From Hypericibacter terrae (lineage in GTDB: Bacteria > Pseudomonadota > Alphaproteobacteria > Dongiales > Dongiaceae), in contig NZ_CP042906.1 in assembly GCF_008728855.1 (NCBI RefSeq), positions 2,480,001 to 2,544,000 on the forward strand: a DNA stretch of 64,000 bases, read 5' to 3'. A program made the position numbers and the translations under genes. The notes below the pieces were generated by a model. That model had not been told where the DNA came from. It was given only the letters and a program-made list of their open reading frames with translations, and did no database searches. This document shows, one piece after another, positions 52,605 through 62,134 of the stretch. How positions within the stretch are numbered: position 1 is the stretch's first letter; each line of letters starts with the position of its first letter.

Positions 52605-53606
52605 TCAGATGAGCCAATCGGGCGTCGGCAGGTTCTTGGAGCGCAGGAAATCGGGGTTGAACAGCTTGCTCAGATAGCGCGTGCCGGAATCGCACAGCAC
52701 CGTCACGATGGTATGGCCGGGTCCCATCTCCCGGGCGAGGCGGATGGCGCCGGCGACATTGATGCCGCTGGACCCGCCGAGGCAGAGGCCTTCTTCCTTC
52801 AGCAGATCGAACACGACCGGCAGCGCTTCCTCGTCCGGGATCTGATAGGGCGCATCGATCGTGATGTCCTTCAGATTTTCGGTGACGCGACCCTGGCCGA
52901 TGCCTTCGGTGATCGAGCTGCCCTCGGCCTTGAGCTCGCCATGCTTGTAGTAGTGATAGAGAGCTGCGCCCAGCGGGTCGGCGAGGCCGATCTTGATCCT
53001 GGGATTGCGCTCCTTGAGCGCCATGGCGACCCCCGCGAGCGTGCCGCCGGTCCCGACCGCGCAGATGAAACCGTCCACCTTGCCGTCCGTCTGGCGCCAG
53101 ATCTCTGGTCCCGTGGTGCGGTAATGGCCCAGGCGGTTGGCGGTGTTGTCGAACTGGTTGGCCCAGATGGCGCCGTTCGGCTCGCTCGCCGCCATCTCCT
53201 TCGCCAGCCGGCCCGAGACATGGACGTAGTTCTCCGGGTTCTTGTAGGGCACGGCCGGGACCTCGCGCAGGTCGGCGCCGGCCAGCCGCAGCATGTCCTT
53301 CTTTTCCTGCGACTGCGTGTCGGGGATCACGATCACGGTGCGATAGCCCAGTGCATTGCCGACCAGCGCCAGCCCGATGCCGGTATTGCCGGCCGTGCCT
53401 TCGACGATGACGCCGCCGGGGCGCAGCTGGCCGCGCCCGACCGCGTCCAGCACGATCGCCAGTGCGGCGCGATCCTTGACCGATCCGCCCGGATTGAGGA
53501 ACTCGGCCTTGCCCAGGATTTCGCAGCCGGTGAGCGCGGAGGCCTTGCGCAGACGGATCAGCGGCGTGTTTCCGACCGCATCGATGAAATCGCGTCGAAT
53601 ATCCAT
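52605..53606 (-). CDS. cysK: cysteine synthase A
   Basis: This 333-residue fold-type II PLP enzyme makes cysteine from O-acetylserine and sulfide. The PLP lysine is in NPGGSVKDRAAL (residue 44), the substrate loop is EGTAGNTGIGLAL, and the phosphate loop is CAVGTGGTLAG. The ATG at 53606 is used; a TTG three codons upstream is an alternative. The ending LFNPDFLRSKNLPTPDWL is typical of a proteobacterial subgroup of cysK-like proteins. The nearby sseA gives a loose sulfur-metabolism theme. Confidence 0.88.
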   Translation of the reverse strand: MDIRRDFIDAVGNTPLIRLRKASALTGCEILGKAEFLNPGGSVKDRAALAIVLDAVGRGQLRPGGVIVEGTAGNTGIGLALVGNALGYRTVIVIPDTQSQEKKDMLRLAGADLREVPAVPYKNPENYVHVSGRLAKEMAASEPNGAIWANQFDNTANRLGHYRTTGPEIWRQTDGKVDGFICAVGTGGTLAGVAMALKERNPRIKIGLADPLGAALYHYYKHGELKAEGSSITEGIGQGRVTENLKDITIDAPYQIPDEEALPVVFDLLKEEGLCLGGSSGINVAGAIRLAREMGPGHTIVTVLCDSGTRYLSKLFNPDFLRSKNLPTPDWLI

Positions 53607-53921
53607 GAATTTCAAAGGGTTGTTTGAGGATTCGCACCGGTCCGCCAGCGCGCTCCGGCGAGACTAGCGAACCCCATGGGGCGGGATCAAGCCGCGTGGG
53701 GCTGGGGGTGGATTTGTAGAGTGCCGGATTTCAAAGAAAAATCTCACCCCCTTCCCTTGCGGTAGGGGGAGGGGTGCCACTTCGGGATGCATCGAGTCCT
53801 TGGCACCCCCCTTCCTAGCCTTCCCCCGCCCGCCGGCTTCGCCGGCAGCATTCTTCAAGAATCGCGGGCAAAGCCCGCCTGGGGGGAAGGGATGGTCATT
53901 CAGGTCGGAGAGTCGCCTTCC
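53607..53921. other. intergenic region with C-rich repeat and inverted repeats
   Basis: This 315-base stretch has no convincing gene. It holds a C/G-rich segment at about 53750-53776 related to the pair at 49095 and 49207. It also holds GCCGGCTTCGCCGGC at about 53831-53845 and GCGGGCAAAGCCCGC at about 53863-53877, two short hairpins that could end transcription of the binding-protein gene or cysK. No T-rich tail follows them. Confidence 0.55.
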
Positions 53922-55058
53922 TCACCCGCCGGCCTTCACCTGTTCGAACATGGCGATGTATTTCTGGCGAACATCGTTATCCATCTCGGCGAAGAAGATG
54001 CCGGTCTTGAACAGATCCTCGGGCTGGCGGATGCCGAGTCCTTCGAGGGTCGCCTGGTCGACCAGCTCGAAGCTCTTCTTGTTCGAGTGGCCATAGCCGA
54101 AATTCTCGATCAGATATTTCCCGACGCGCGGTTCCAGCATCGCATTGACGAGATCGTAGGCCGCGTTCACGTCGCCCGGTCCGTTCTTGCATTTCACCAG
54201 GCCGCAGAACCAGGTGAAGATGCCTTCCTTCGGTTTCATATATTCGACCGGCACGCCGGCCTTCTTGAGCCGCACCACGGCGTCGTTCCAGCAATAGGCG
54301 GCGACCAGCTCTCCCGAGGTGATGCCCTGCTCGACGGTGGTCTGGTCGGTCCACCAGAAGCGCAGCAGGTCGCGCTGCTTCTCCAGCAGCGCCTTCGACT
54401 GCTTGAACTCGTCGTCGGTCATGTTGAACGGATCTTTGGCGTGGGCGACCAGGCCGGCGACCAGCACCGCACCGTCGACCGAGTCATACTGGGCGAGACG
54501 CCCCTTGTATTTCTCGTCGAACAGGATCTCCCAGCTGTGGTTGTTGTTGTATTCGGTGGCGACGTCGGTGCGGTAGACGACCGAGGCGTTGCCCCATTCC
54601 CAGGGGATGTACCAGGTGCCGGCCCCGTACTTGCTTCCGGCATCCGTGGTGACGCCGTCGGCATTTTTGAGCTCGTCCCAGATATCGGCCCAGGCCGGGA
54701 TGCGCGACATGTCGAAGGGCTCGATCAGGCCGGCATCGCGCCAGCGGCCGAGCGTGACCTTGCAAGGGTGAGCGAGATCAGCGCGGAAGCCGGCGCGCGC
54801 CTTGGTCAGCGCCTCTTCGTCTTCGCCGAACACGACCATGTTGGGCGAGCTGCCATGTTTCTCGATATAGCCCGGGTGGAATTCGGGAATGTTGTAGCCG
54901 TTCCAGGTGAAATAGGTGAGCTCGTCGCCGGCGCGCGCGGGGCGCGGCAGCAGGGGCGAGGTGACCGCCGCCAGGCCTGCGAGGCCGAGGGCCTTGGTGA
55001 TATCGCGCCGCGACGCCTTGCCCTGGGCAATCCGGTCGAAAAGCTTGAGGCGCTCCAT
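53922..55058 (-). CDS. Tat-exported extracellular solute-binding protein, PotD/PotF-like
   Basis: This 378-residue protein starts at 55058 (MERLKLFDRI) with AAGGGAG upstream. The N-terminus ASRRDITKALGLAGLAA is a twin-arginine export signal, cleaved near RPARAGD. The mature part is a family 1/PotD-type binding fold: LTYFTWNGYNIPEFHPGY at the start, YIPWEWGNASVVYRTD in the middle and VNAMLEPRVGKYLIENFGYGHSN near the end. Polyamine or similar cationic ligands are the family norm, but the ligand is not certain. No permease or ATPase gene is adjacent. Confidence 0.85.
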   Translation of the reverse strand: MERLKLFDRIAQGKASRRDITKALGLAGLAAVTSPLLPRPARAGDELTYFTWNGYNIPEFHPGYIEKHGSSPNMVVFGEDEEALTKARAGFRADLAHPCKVTLGRWRDAGLIEPFDMSRIPAWADIWDELKNADGVTTDAGSKYGAGTWYIPWEWGNASVVYRTDVATEYNNNHSWEILFDEKYKGRLAQYDSVDGAVLVAGLVAHAKDPFNMTDDEFKQSKALLEKQRDLLRFWWTDQTTVEQGITSGELVAAYCWNDAVVRLKKAGVPVEYMKPKEGIFTWFCGLVKCKNGPGDVNAAYDLVNAMLEPRVGKYLIENFGYGHSNKKSFELVDQATLEGLGIRQPEDLFKTGIFFAEMDNDVRQKYIAMFEQVKAGG

Positions 55059-55259
55059 GATGCAGTCTCCCTTGCCAGGATTATTTTCCGGGGACCGATC
55101 CGGGTCCCGGGCGCGCGATGCGCCGATCGCCGGCCTGATTTCCGGCATGTCGAGCCCGCGATTATTGGCGCAAGGGTGGGGGCCAGCAACTACCCCGTAG
55201 GGGTATGATCCGCCATCTGGGGGCGAGTGCGGCAACCACTCACGGGCGCCGGAATGAGG

Positions 55260-55868
55260 TCAGGCCGTGGCCTTCCAGCTTGCGCGCAGCTTGTCGCGGT
55301 ACAAGAGCAGCCACTGCACGGCAATGATGGAAAGGGAGTTGCCGATCCGCCCGTCGTCGATCATGCCGGCGAGTTCGGACACTGGAACCACCAGAACCTT
55401 GATGTCCTCGCCTTCCTCGGGGAGGCCATGGACCCCGCCGGCATCGCTGCTGTCGACCCGGCCGGCAAAAAGCGCCACCGACTCCGTGATGGCGCCGGGG
55501 CTGACCACGTAGCGGCAGATGGGCACGAGGTCGTGGATATCGAGGTCGGCCTCCTCCCGGGCCTCGCGGCGGGCGACCTGCTCGGGCGTTTCCCCCTCGT
55601 CGATGATCCCGGCGACGGCTTCGACCTGCCAGGAGCGCATGCCGGCGAGACAGGCGCCGACACGGAACTGCTCGATCATCACCACGCAATCCCGGACGGG
55701 ATCGTAGGGCAGCACGCCGGTCACATGGCCGCGATCATAGACCTCGCGGTCGATCGGACCGCTCATCCCCCCGTTATGAAGGCGGTGGCGCAGGCGATAG
55801 CGGTCGATCCGGCCATAGCCACGATAAGCGGGCTGGCGCTCGAGAATCTCGACGTCGTCTTGGTTCAT
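55260..55868 (-). CDS. Nudix hydrolase, ADP-ribose pyrophosphatase-like
   Basis: This 202-residue protein contains the Nudix box GIIDEGETPEQVARREAREE (about residues 90-110) with the expected Glu and Arg metal-site residues. Upstream it has VVMIEQFRVGACLAGMRSWQVEAVAG, the typical ADP-ribose pyrophosphatase segment, and downstream YVVSPGAITESVALFAG. It likely splits ADP-ribose into AMP and ribose 5-phosphate. The gene stands alone on the minus strand. Confidence 0.88.
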   Translation of the reverse strand: MNQDDVEILERQPAYRGYGRIDRYRLRHRLHNGGMSGPIDREVYDRGHVTGVLPYDPVRDCVVMIEQFRVGACLAGMRSWQVEAVAGIIDEGETPEQVARREAREEADLDIHDLVPICRYVVSPGAITESVALFAGRVDSSDAGGVHGLPEEGEDIKVLVVPVSELAGMIDDGRIGNSLSIIAVQWLLLYRDKLRASWKATA

Positions 55869-56187
55869 GGAGAAGAGCCGATCATGAAGGGCGATGTGAA
55901 AGGGGGATGACCGACGCTAGCAAAGCCGGGTCGCGGCGGCCAGGAACGGTATTTTTCTCATAACGGGACGCTGGCCGGTCGGTGGATTTGCGGCGGAGAA
56001 GGCTCGGAATCAGTCAGGGTCTCTGAATGGCTGTTTAACCTGGACTTATGCGTGAATTCCTTTGGACATGACCCGGGAAGGGTGGTTTGCTTACTGGCAA
56101 ATAATGAGTTCCGGCGCGTCCTTGCAAAGCGGGGATTGAACGTCGGCGTTATGGTGGTGCACGCCATTCTCGGGGAGGGAGACGACC
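55869..56187. promoter_or_regulatory. divergent intergenic region, Nudix gene / peptide-transport operon
   Basis: This 319-base region separates divergent genes and must hold the promoter of the transporter operon. The ribosome binding site GGGAGGGAGA lies at about 56173-56182. Bases about 56020-56110 are relatively AT-rich. No operator or riboswitch was recognised. Confidence 0.5.
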
Positions 56188-57915
56188 ATGTCCGACGACC
56201 TTAAGAAGATTCATCCCTATCTGCCGACATTGCTGACGCAACTCCGCAAGGGCAAGGTCGACCGGCGCGAATTCCTGCGCACCTCGACCCTTCTGGGTTT
56301 GTCGGCGACGGCCGCCTATGGGCTCGCCGGCTGCGACGAGAAGAAGGAGGAGCAGGCATCGAGCGAGAGCACGACGGCAGCGACGACCACGACCACCCAG
56401 ACCGCGGCGGCGCCCGCCGAGAACGTCGTCCGGGTGGGTATGCGCGTCCCGGCCCTCGACAATCCGGCGACCTTCTCCTGGGTCTACGACTCCAACGTCG
56501 TGCGTCAGAGCAACGACTATCTGACCCGCACCGGCTACGACAACGTCACCCGGCCCTGGCTCCTGGAGAAATGGGAAGCCTCCGCCGATCTCAAGACCTG
56601 GACCCTGATCCTGAAGAAGGGGATCAAATGGTCGAACGGCGATGAGCTCAAGGCCGACGATGTCATCTGGAATTTGAAGCGCTGGCTCGACGAGAGCGTG
56701 GGGTCTTCGGTCGTGGGCCTGATGAAGGGCTATATGCTGGTCGAGTACGATACCGGCCAGAAGGACGACGCCGGCAATGCCAAGATGGGCACCAAGCTCT
56801 GGGAAGACAACGCGATCGAGAAGGTGGACGACTACACCATCCGCCTGAACTGCAAGGAAGCGCAGCTGGCGGTTCCGGAGCATCTGTTCCACTACCCGGC
56901 CCTGATCCTGCATCCGAGCGAGAACGGCAAGTGGGGTGTGAACTCGATCGGCACCGGCGCCTACAACTGCACGGAGCTCGAGGTCGGCAAGAAGGCGGTG
57001 ATGAAGCGCCGCGACGGCTATTGGGGCAACAAGGCCGCCGTCGAGACCATCGAGTTCATCGATCTGGGCGACGATCCGGCGGCGTCGGTGAGCGCGCTCG
57101 CCTCCAAGCAGATCCATGGCCTCTACGAAGCGTCGACCTCGCAATATGCGGCGCTGCAGAAGATGGACCATATCAATCTCTATACGGTCTCGACCGGCCA
57201 GACCGCCGTGGCGCGCATGCAGCCGATCCACGATACCTGGAAGGATGCGAAGGTGCGCAAGGCGATGCGGCTCGCCATCGACACCGAGAAGGTGCTGCAG
57301 GTGGCCCATCTCGGCCTGGGCTCCGCCGGCGAGCATCATCATGTGTGCCCGATCCATCCGGAATACGCCAAGCTCGAGTTCATGAAGCAGGACATCGACG
57401 GCGCGAAGAAGCTGCTGGCCGACGCCGGCATGCCGAACGGCTTCGAAACCGAGATCTTCTGCAAGAAGGACCCGGACTGGGAACCCCAGGCGGTTCAGGC
57501 GATGGCCGAGATGTGGAAGCAGATCGGCGTCAATGTGAAGATCAATGTGCTGCCGTCGTCGCAGTATTGGGAGATCTGGAACAAGGAGACGGCGCCCTTC
57601 GCCTTCACCACCTGGACGCATCGTCCCCTGGGCGTGATGGTGCTGGGACTGGCCTATCGTTCGGGCGTTCCCTGGAACGAATCCTTCTATTCCAATCCGG
57701 ACTTCGACGCGACGCTGACCAAGGCCGAGGGCATCCTCGATGTCGAGGAGCGCCGCAAGGTGATGGCGGATCTGGAGAAGATCATGCAGGAGGACGGCCC
57801 GATCGTTCAGCCGCTCTGGCGTGCGGTCTTCACCGGCTTCGACAAGCGGGTGAAGGGCTTCCAGATCCATCCGACCTACTATCTCTTCGCCGAAGAGTGG
57901 TCGTTGACGGCCTGA
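56188..57915 (+). CDS. oligopeptide-type ABC transporter substrate-binding protein
   Basis: This 575-residue protein has a twin-arginine signal DRREFLRTSTLLGLSATAA followed by AGC at about residue 49, so it is probably a Tat-exported lipoprotein or periplasmic protein. A Thr/Ala-rich linker leads into a family 5 binding domain (NPATFSWVYDSNVVRQ, LEKWEASADLKTWTLILKKG, GTGAYNCTELEVGKKAVMKR). Such proteins bind peptides, opines, nickel or other small cations. It is first in an operon with two permeases, a fused ATPase and an amine-dehydrogenase-like enzyme, which suggests an amine-containing ligand. Confidence 0.87.
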   Translation: MSDDLKKIHPYLPTLLTQLRKGKVDRREFLRTSTLLGLSATAAYGLAGCDEKKEEQASSESTTAATTTTTQTAAAPAENVVRVGMRVPALDNPATFSWVYDSNVVRQSNDYLTRTGYDNVTRPWLLEKWEASADLKTWTLILKKGIKWSNGDELKADDVIWNLKRWLDESVGSSVVGLMKGYMLVEYDTGQKDDAGNAKMGTKLWEDNAIEKVDDYTIRLNCKEAQLAVPEHLFHYPALILHPSENGKWGVNSIGTGAYNCTELEVGKKAVMKRRDGYWGNKAAVETIEFIDLGDDPAASVSALASKQIHGLYEASTSQYAALQKMDHINLYTVSTGQTAVARMQPIHDTWKDAKVRKAMRLAIDTEKVLQVAHLGLGSAGEHHHVCPIHPEYAKLEFMKQDIDGAKKLLADAGMPNGFETEIFCKKDPDWEPQAVQAMAEMWKQIGVNVKINVLPSSQYWEIWNKETAPFAFTTWTHRPLGVMVLGLAYRSGVPWNESFYSNPDFDATLTKAEGILDVEERRKVMADLEKIMQEDGPIVQPLWRAVFTGFDKRVKGFQIHPTYYLFAEEWSLTA

Positions 57916-58010
57916 GGCGGCCGATAGGGAGCGGGGTGGTGGTCATGCCACCCCGCGATCTCCCCAATCTTCCAGCGTGACGCTTCGGCAACGGGAGAGG
58001 TACGCCGAGG

Positions 58011-58952
58011 GTGGTCGCCTTTTTTGCAAAACGGCTGGGTTATCTGGTCCTGACCATGCTGGTGGTGTCCTTCGCCATCTACATGATCAGCGAATTCACG
58101 CCGGGCGACGTGGCGCGCAAGGTGCTGGGGCCGTTCGCCACCCAGCACCAGGTCGAGCTGCTGACCGAGCAGATGGGCCTGAACCGCCCCGTCTTCATCC
58201 GCTATTTCGAGTGGGTCGGCCAGATCCTCACCGGCGATCTGGGCTATTCGACGGTCTATAAGACCGAGGTCAACAACATCATCTGGAACCGGCTGGCCCA
58301 TACGCTGGTGCTCGCCGGCATCGCCTTCGCCGTGATCGTGCCTGCCTCGATCCTGCTGGGCGTTACGGCGGGCATGCGCGAGAGTTCGCGCCTCGACCGC
58401 TCGATCTCGCTCTTCAGCATCGTCACCACCTCGGTCCCGGAGTTCGCCTCGGGCGTGTTCCTGACCTCGATTTTCGCGATCTGGATCGGAATCCTTCCCG
58501 GCACCTCGACGCTCGACAAAGGCGGCGGCTGGTCGATCGCCTCGCAGCTCGTGCTGCCGGTGGCGGTGATGGTGTTCTACGATCTGGGTTATGTCGTGCG
58601 CATGGTGCGCGCCTCGATGATCGAGGTGATGACCCGGCCCTATATCCGCACCGCCGTGCTCAAGGGCATGAAGTTCCGCGACGTGATCATGAAGCATGCC
58701 CTGCGCAACGCCATGATCGCGCCCTTCACGGTCATCCTGCTGCAGATCAACTATCTCGTGACCGGCGTCGTGGTGGTCGAGGCGGTCTTCGCCTATCCGG
58801 GCTTCGGCCGGATGATGCTCGAGGCGGCGCTGTCGCAAGACATCGCCGTCATCGAGGCAGGGGCCCTGTTCTCCGTGCTGGTCGCGGTCGTGACGCAGAT
58901 CGTCGGCGATTTCGGCTATATGCTCCTCAACCCGCGCATCCGGTTCAGCTGA
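58011..58952 (+). CDS. oligopeptide-type ABC transporter permease (DppB-like)
   Basis: This 313-residue permease starts with a GTG (MVAFFAKRLGYLVLTMLVV). It has the DppB-type layout of six membrane segments, the periplasmic QMGLNRPVFIRYFEWVG loop and the EAA loop (RPYIRTAVLKGMKFRDVIMKHALRN) near residue 225. It follows the binding-protein gene by 95 bases and precedes the second permease by two bases. Confidence 0.88.
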   Translation: MVAFFAKRLGYLVLTMLVVSFAIYMISEFTPGDVARKVLGPFATQHQVELLTEQMGLNRPVFIRYFEWVGQILTGDLGYSTVYKTEVNNIIWNRLAHTLVLAGIAFAVIVPASILLGVTAGMRESSRLDRSISLFSIVTTSVPEFASGVFLTSIFAIWIGILPGTSTLDKGGGWSIASQLVLPVAVMVFYDLGYVVRMVRASMIEVMTRPYIRTAVLKGMKFRDVIMKHALRNAMIAPFTVILLQINYLVTGVVVVEAVFAYPGFGRMMLEAALSQDIAVIEAGALFSVLVAVVTQIVGDFGYMLLNPRIRFS

Positions 58953-58954
58953 CC

Positions 58955-59836
58955 ATGGTCGCACGAACCAACGAGACGCGAACGCGAAAGGCCGGCTCCG
59001 GGTTGCCGGTCTGGGTGCGGCGCATCGCGCTGCTCCGGGAATCGCCGGTCGGCATGATCGGTGCAGGCCTGGTGGGCTTCTGGGTCCTCATGGCGCTGTT
59101 CGCGCCCTGGCTGGCGCCCTATCCGCCCAACGCCAACGACTTCGCCGCCCAGGGCAAATGGCTGCCCTCGGCGGCCCATTGGCTCGGCACCGACAACCAG
59201 GCGCGCGACATCCTCTCGCGCGTGATCTGGGGCTCCCGGACGGTCCTGACCGTGGCGCCGGTCGCCGTCGCCAGCGCCTATCTCGTCGGCTGTGTCATGG
59301 GGCTGCTGGCAGGCTATTATCGCGGCTGGGTCGACGGGCTGGTCAGCCGCTTCTCCGACATCATCCTCTCCTTCCCGGTGATCATCCTCTACATGATCAT
59401 CATCGCGAATTTCGGCCCCTCGGCTCTCAATATCATCATCGCGGTCACCTTCACGGCGGCGCCGCAGATCACGCGTATCGTCCGCGGCCTCACGCTCGAG
59501 CTGCGGGAACGCGATTACGTGGCGGCCGCCAAGATGCGCGGGGAGGGCGCCTGGTACATCATGCTGGTCGAAATCCTGCCCAATGCGCGCGGGCCGCTGA
59601 TCGTCGATGCCTGCCTGCGCATGGGCTACACCACCATCGCCATCGGCGTGCTGGGATTCCTCGGCCTCGGCCTGCCGCCGCCCGATCCGGACTGGGGCGG
59701 CATGGTCCGCGAGACTTATGTCTGGATGTCGACCTATCCGCATATGGCGATCATCCCCTGCCTGGCGATCTCGTCGCTGGTGGTGGGGTTCAACATGCTC
59801 TCCGACGGCATCCGCGAAATCGGCTTGCGGGATTGA
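58955..59836 (+). CDS. oligopeptide-type ABC transporter permease (DppC-like)
   Basis: This 293-residue permease is the partner of the preceding DppB-like protein. It shows the N-terminal OppC-type segment SPVGMIGAGLVGFWVLMALF, the loop HWLGTDNQARDILSRVIWGSR and the EAA region RDYVAAAKMRGEGAWYIML (about residue 190), with LGFLGLGLPPPDPDWGGM near the end. All match the DppC/OppC family. Confidence 0.88.
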   Translation: MVARTNETRTRKAGSGLPVWVRRIALLRESPVGMIGAGLVGFWVLMALFAPWLAPYPPNANDFAAQGKWLPSAAHWLGTDNQARDILSRVIWGSRTVLTVAPVAVASAYLVGCVMGLLAGYYRGWVDGLVSRFSDIILSFPVIILYMIIIANFGPSALNIIIAVTFTAAPQITRIVRGLTLELRERDYVAAAKMRGEGAWYIMLVEILPNARGPLIVDACLRMGYTTIAIGVLGFLGLGLPPPDPDWGGMVRETYVWMSTYPHMAIIPCLAISSLVVGFNMLSDGIREIGLRD

Positions 59837-59869
59837 GGGGAGAGGCGATGAACGTAAGGAGATCGGAGC

Positions 59870-59979
59870 TCGATCACCGTTGTCCCCTCTCCCGCTTGCG
59901 GGAGACGGCCAGGGAGAGGGCTGATGGACCGAGCAGCCCCCTCCCCAACCCTCCCCCCAAGGCGGGGGAGGGGAAGAGC
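59870..59979. repeat. C/G-rich palindromic segment before the fused ATPase gene
   Basis: The gap between the permease and ATPase genes contains CTCTCCCGCTTGCGGGAGA (a hairpin) and then CCCCTCCCCAACCCTCCCCC opposed by GGCGGGGGAGGGG. The last G-rich part also serves as the ribosome binding region of the ATPase gene. It resembles the repeats at 49095 and 53750 in composition. Confidence 0.55.
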
Positions 59980-59987
59980 ATGGTGCC

Positions 59988-62054
59988 ATGACCCAACCCC
60001 GCCCGCCGGTCCTGGAGCTGCAGAACGCGTCGATCTCCTATTTCACGCGCGCGGGCGAAATCAATGTCGTGCCGGACATCAGCTTCCGCCTGGCGCAGGG
60101 CGAGGCGCTGGGGCTGGTCGGCGAATCCGGCTGCGGGAAATCCACCGTCGCCTTCGCCATCATGCGCTATCTGGGCGGCGCCGGCCGGCTCACGCGCGGA
60201 AAGATTCTCTTCGAAGGCCGCGATATGGGCCGCATGAGCGATGCGGAGCTGCGTTCGATCCGCGGCAGCAAGATGGCGATGGTCTATCAGGACCCGATGA
60301 GCAGCCTGAACCCGGTCATGCCGGTCGGGCGCCAGCTGATGGAGGTCCCGATGATCCATCAGAATGCCGGCGAGGCGGAGGCGCGAACCCGGGCGCTGGC
60401 GATGCTGGGGGAGGTCAATCTCCCCGATCCGCAGTCGGTGTTCGAGCGCTATCCGCATCAGCTTTCCGGCGGCCAGCAACAGCGCGTTGTGATCGCCATG
60501 GCACTGATGTCGGAGCCCTCGCTGCTGGTCATGGACGAGCCGACCACAGGTTTGGACGTGACGGTCGAGGCGGCGGTGCTCGATCTCGTCGCGCGGCTGC
60601 GGGCCAGGCATAACTCGGCTATCGTCTTCATCAGCCACAATCTCGGCACGGTGGTGCGGATCTGCGATCGCATCGGCGTCATGTATGCGGGCGAGCTCGC
60701 CGAGGAGGGCGCCATCGGCGCGGTCTTCCGCAACCCGCGCCATCCCTATACGCGCGGACTGCTGGATTGCATCCCGGTGCTGGGATCGGACAAGCGCTCG
60801 GCGCCCCTGCTGCCGATCCCGGGCCAGGTGCCGCCGGCGCTCGACCGGCCCAAGGGTTGCGTCTTCGCGCCCCGCTGCTCCTATGCCGAGGCGGGCCGCT
60901 GCACCACCGCCCGCATTCCAACCCTCGAAGTGGCGGGCGAGCCCGGCCACCGCGTGCAATGCGTGCGCGAGGCGGAGCTTCCGCCCTATCGCCGGCCGGT
61001 GGCCCAGGCCCACACGTCCGCCGCCGTCAAGGCGCCGGCCGAGATGCTGCAGATCACGGGCCTGAAGAAGACCTATCGGCAGTCGGGCGGCCTGTTCGAC
61101 AAGAGCGGCGGCTATGACGTCAAGGCGCTGAACGATGTATCGATGTCCGCGCCCAAGGGTACAACGCTGGCCATCGTCGGCGAATCCGGCTGCGGTAAAT
61201 CCACCCTGGCGAAGGTCCTCACAGGCCTGGAGCGTGCGACGGGGGGCCGGGTGCGCGTGGCCGGCGTGGAGCTGGCGGACAAACCGGTCGAGAGCCGATC
61301 GATCGACGTCAAGCGCTCGCTGCAGATGGTATTCCAGAATCCCGACAGCACGCTCAACCCCAGCCATTCGATCGGCTATGCGATCGAGCGCTCCCTGCGC
61401 CGGCTGAAGCGCCTGGCTGGCAGCCAGATGCGCGGCGAGGCGCGGCGGCTGATGGAGGTCGTCAAGCTGCCGGCCGACTTCGTTCAGCGCAAGCCCAGGC
61501 AGCTCTCAGGGGGTCAAAAGCAGCGTGTCGCCATCGCCCGGGCCCTCGCCGGCGACCCGGACCTGATGGTGGCCGACGAGCCCGTGTCGGCGCTCGACGT
61601 CTCGGTCCAGGCCGCCATCATCAACCTCCTGATCGAGATCCAGAAAACGCGCGACGCCACCCTGGTCTTCATCTCGCACGATCTGTCGGTGGTGCGTTAC
61701 CTGGCCGATCAGGTTGCGGTCATGTATCTCGGAAAGATCGTCGAATTCGGGAGCGTCGAGGACGTGTTCTCGCCGCCCTATCACCCCTATACCGAGGCCC
61801 TGCTCTCGGCGGTGCCGGTGCCCGATCCGGATATCAAGCAGACCCGCGTGATTCTCGAAGGCAGTATTCCCTCGGCCACCGATCTGCCCGCCGGCTGCCC
61901 CTTCGCTACGCGCTGCCCGCGAAAAGTGGGTGCGATCTGCGACGACAGCCCGCCGCCCGAGCAGACGACCGCCTCGGGACACCGGATCGCTTGCCATATT
62001 CCGTTGGCCGACCTGGTGAAGGTCGGCCCGGTCGTGCGCCGAGTGGCGGAGTAG
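59988..62054 (+). CDS. oligopeptide-type ABC transporter, fused double ATPase (DppD-DppF-like)
   Basis: This 688-residue protein carries two complete ABC ATPase domains. The first has Walker A GESGCGKSTVAFA (about residue 46), signature [15 protein letters not shown] and Walker B LLVMDEPTTGLD. The second has Walker A GESGCGKSTLAKV (about residue 400), signature LSGGQKQRVAIARAL and Walker B LMVADEPVSALD. Both halves end with the oligopeptide-transporter C-terminal domain with Cys motifs (CVFAPRCSYAEAGRC and CPFATRCPRKVGAIC). The fusion replaces separate DppD and DppF subunits and serves the two upstream permeases. Confidence 0.92.
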   Translation: MTQPRPPVLELQNASISYFTRAGEINVVPDISFRLAQGEALGLVGESGCGKSTVAFAIMRYLGGAGRLTRGKILFEGRDMGRMSDAELRSIRGSKMAMVYQDPMSSLNPVMPVGRQLMEVPMIHQNAGEAEARTRALAMLGEVNLPDPQSVFERYPHQLSGGQQQRVVIAMALMSEPSLLVMDEPTTGLDVTVEAAVLDLVARLRARHNSAIVFISHNLGTVVRICDRIGVMYAGELAEEGAIGAVFRNPRHPYTRGLLDCIPVLGSDKRSAPLLPIPGQVPPALDRPKGCVFAPRCSYAEAGRCTTARIPTLEVAGEPGHRVQCVREAELPPYRRPVAQAHTSAAVKAPAEMLQITGLKKTYRQSGGLFDKSGGYDVKALNDVSMSAPKGTTLAIVGESGCGKSTLAKVLTGLERATGGRVRVAGVELADKPVESRSIDVKRSLQMVFQNPDSTLNPSHSIGYAIERSLRRLKRLAGSQMRGEARRLMEVVKLPADFVQRKPRQLSGGQKQRVAIARALAGDPDLMVADEPVSALDVSVQAAIINLLIEIQKTRDATLVFISHDLSVVRYLADQVAVMYLGKIVEFGSVEDVFSPPYHPYTEALLSAVPVPDPDIKQTRVILEGSIPSATDLPAGCPFATRCPRKVGAICDDSPPPEQTTASGHRIACHIPLADLVKVGPVVRRVAE

Positions 62055-62134
62055 GGATTCCGCTTTCTGCAGCCTTGTCGGTTTCCGGTGCCACGGGTAA
62101 GACTGCTCCCGCCTGGTTAGAGGGGGAGAGCTCC

